A stretch of 15,094 nucleotides of DNA from Streptomyces sp. NRRL F-6492. GTDB taxonomy: Bacteria > Actinomycetota > Actinomycetes > Streptomycetales > Streptomycetaceae. Positions 14,201 to 15,094 of the stretch are shown piece by piece (position 1 is the first letter of the stretch; the number at the start of each line of letters is the position of its first letter). The stretch spans positions 1 through 15,094 of the forward strand of contig NZ_LGEG01000022.1 in the NCBI RefSeq assembly GCF_001280125.1, in the 5' to 3' direction. The position numbers and the translations under genes were made by a program. The notes below the pieces were generated by a model. That model made no database searches, was not told where the DNA came from, and saw only the letters and a list, made by a program, of their open reading frames with translations.

Positions 14201-15094
14201 ATGCGACGGACCGCAGCAGCGCGGTCGGAGCACCACTCCGGTCCGCCAGGCGGACCGTCAGCGGTCCGCCCTCCTCGCTACGAGTGATCGCCACCCGTAC
14301 CTCGGAGGCGCCACTCGCGTACACGCGGACCCCCCGCACCACGGAGACCGAGGGCGTGCCCGGCTCCTGAAGGCCGTCGACGGCGACCCGGGAGGCGAGC
14401 AGGGCGCCGTCGAGGAGCGCCGGATGGAGCAGATGACCCGATCCGTCCGCCTCCGGGGGCAGGCTCACCTCGGCGAAGACCTCGGTTCCCCGCCGCCACA
14501 CGGACTTCAGCGACCGGAACACGGGGCCACGTCGCACACCGGCCTCGGCTAGCCGCTCCCGCATCTCGTCCGGGGACACGGCCCGCGCGTCCCGGGGCGG
14601 CCACGTACCGAGATCGAAGGGGGCGTCCGGAGCCTGCGGGCACAGGAGCCCGCGCGCATGGGCGGTCCACGGTACGTCCCCCCGGTCCGGCCGCGCGTAC
14701 ACGGTGACCGTCCGCTTCCCCGCCTCGTCGGGCACGCCCACGGCGACCTGGAGGTCTGTCCCGGAGCCCCGCCGGACGATCAGCGGGGCCTCCGTCACGA
14801 GCTGGTCGAGGACCGGGCACCCGAACTCGTCACCGGCCCGGACCGCCAGTTCCACCAGGGCCGCGACGGGCATGACGGCGGAACCGTGGACCTCGTGATC
14901 GGCCAGCCACGGGTGCGTGTGCAAGGAGATGCGGTTGGTGAACAGCCCCTCGTCGGCCGTGGCCACCGGTACGGAAGTGCCGAGAAGCGGATGATCCCCC
15001 GTACGCAGCCCGAGGCTCTCGGGATCGACACGGGGGCCCGTGCCCTCGATCCAGTAGCGCTCGCGCTGGAAGGGGTAGGTGGGGAGGGGGGTGG
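11211..15094 (-). CDS. Type I PKS terminal module, DH-KR-ACP-TD (5' part of gene outside window)
   Basis: The last 1,293 codons of a modular PKS. Numbering here is from Met at 14966; the preceding LPTYPFQRERYW is the usual AT-DH linker, so KS and AT lie beyond the edge. DH (to about 265): HxxxGxxxxP intact (His24-Gly28-Pro33) and Asp186 present, but secondary motifs are altered. KR (about 275-745): GGTGSLG at 498-504, catalytic Lys603, Ser627, Tyr640 and Asn644, and LDD at 583-585, which predicts a B-type (D-hydroxyl) reductase. ACP (about 762-850): GFDSL with Ser806. TD (about 886-1245): NADPH motif GASGFLG at 893-899, YLSTVG around Ser1020/Thr1021, and Tyr1051-Lys1055 of YxxxK. No ER is present. 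A C-terminal thioester reductase releases the chain as an aldehyde (or alcohol), consistent with the nearby aminotransferase. Confidence 0.97.
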   Translation of the reverse strand, partial: TPLPTYPFQRERYWIEGTGPRVDPESLGLRTGDHPLLGTSVPVATADEGLFTNRISLHTHPWLADHEVHGSAVMPVAALVELAVRAGDEFGCPVLDQLVTEAPLIVRRGSGTDLQVAVGVPDEAGKRTVTVYARPDRGDVPWTAHARGLLCPQAPDAPFDLGTWPPRDARAVSPDEMRERLAEAGVRRGPVFRSLKSVWRRGTEVFAEVSLPPEADGSGHLLHPALLDGALLASRVAVDGLQEPGTPSVSVVRGVRVYASGASEVRVAITRSEEGGPLTVRLADRSGAPTALLRSVAWGRVEDGEVAHAAARTSDGLFHLAWTPLPAAADTAPKRFGVLDPGADAGAGRFGDVAEVARAVGSGRPLDAVLLPVGFSPAADQAASARIRTRLLLEVAQQWLADDRLADVPLVVLTRRAVAVDEGEPADPSNAAVWGLLRSAQSETPGRFWLVDVDADQAPPPSSSPSPSQDVQSHGDFGSERTDFADAAQAALGSGEPQVALRRGRLLAPRLQYLPQRLPQYDGTPSAPYGSVEGTTLITGGTGSLGALFARHLVREHSVRHLLLTSRRGEQAEGAGELAAELKELGAEVTIAACDVADREDLAELLSNVPAQHPLTAVIHAAGVLDDGLIGSQSAERLAAVLRPKAEAAWHLHELTREKELTAFVLFSSIAGVVGGPGQSAYAAANSFLDGLARHRAAEGLAATSVAWGLWTQDGGMSGGLDAADLGRIARGGFLPVTAGAGTALLDLALGTGRSALVATPLDLGAVRKLDPVPALFRGLVRAPLRRRAGEGGADGTAWAERLASVPEAERPGLVLAVVREEVARVLGHGDARRVKDDASFLSQGFDSLTAVELRNRCNALVGARLPATVVFDHPTPVALAGFVLGELLAGRGAGESGGAAAPDFAAEVRLAGDIRPAAEVVRWVDDPREVLLTGASGFLGAFLLRDLMRSTTARVHCLVRGDDEARAYARLRANLERYLVWEEVDPDRLSVVVGDLAEPRLGLTEAEFDRLAESVDVVYHNGAQVHWLHPYTALKAANVGGTEEILRLAARHRTVPVHYLSTVGVFESAVAPGVPLRVTDPTGPAERLPSGYLQSKWVAEQVVELARERGLPVSVYRVDVISGDQENGACQTNDFVWLSLKGLLQAGAVPSDAEGRFHLLPVDYVSAAVLRVSRRATAAGRTFHLFNPDALGLRECVERLRSLGHSVAEVDRETWRERVHADGTNALAPLLHAFEMMTADTDAFYPAMDTSETEAELAGSGITCPPLTGELFRKYVDFFTRTGHFPEAGERD
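13691..13720. repeat. Hexanucleotide repeat encoding a Pro/Ser linker in the PKS
   Basis: Five consecutive 6-bp units based on ACGGGG (two of them with one change) encode the PPPSSSPSPS stretch near residues 417-426, inside the structural half of the KR region. The unit is in frame, so copy-number change would only lengthen or shorten the linker. Confidence 0.7.

Noticed and set aside
10461..14552. 1,363-codon open frame on the plus strand
   Set aside because: It is antisense to the flavin reductase and the DH-KR-ACP-TD module; low-complexity translation.

Overview
This is a high-GC window from an actinomycete, most likely Streptomyces or a close relative. The signs are very strong third-position GC, modular type I PKS genes, a SARP activator, a gamma-butyrolactone-receptor-like repressor and Streptomyces-type -10 boxes (CAGGAT, TAGGGT). 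It reads as the core of a biosynthetic gene cluster for a reduced, nitrogen-containing polyketide. Two PKS genes run off the two window edges.

Layout, left to right. 1-1956 (-): 5' part of the first PKS gene, a loading module KS(Q)-AT whose active-site Cys is Gln. 2080-3651 (-): class III PLP aminotransferase. 3652-3866: promoter region with a SARP-type operator and an 18-bp tandem repeat. 3867-6353 (-): large SARP regulator with cyclase-like and ATPase regions. 6477-7265 (-): type II thioesterase. 7473-8138 (-): TetR protein of the gamma-butyrolactone receptor/pseudo-receptor type. 8403-9308 (+) and 9385-10005 (+): quinone-oxidoreductase-like protein and an LmrA/YxaF-type TetR regulator. 10014-10047: strong hairpin between convergent genes. 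10059-10562 (-): unrecognised protein. 10575-11108 (-): flavin reductase. 11211-15094 (-): C-terminal part of the last PKS module, DH-KR-ACP-TD, with a thioester reductase in place of a thioesterase.

How the parts fit (inference from family knowledge). KS(Q) decarboxylates a malonyl-type unit to start the chain. The terminal TD domain releases the chain as an aldehyde, and the aminotransferase converts it to an amine, which usually cyclises to an imine. TD release plus transamination is the shared logic of actinobacterial polyketide alkaloids such as coelimycin, cyclizidine and streptazone. The flavin reductase implies a flavin-dependent monooxygenase encoded elsewhere, and the type II TE would clear misprimed carrier proteins. 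The PKS genes are not collinear: the releasing module lies upstream of the loading module on the same strand.

The most striking regulatory signal is three heptamers spaced exactly 11 bp apart, ending 8 bp before a CAGGAT -10, upstream of both the aminotransferase and the thioesterase. A related but weaker set lies upstream of the SARP gene itself. This is the known geometry of SARP-dependent promoters and suggests a positive circuit run by the local SARP. An 8-bp perfect inverted repeat also overlaps the SARP gene's ribosome binding site. No gene-free stretch exceeds 300 bases, and no RNA genes, insertion sequences or CRISPR arrays were seen.
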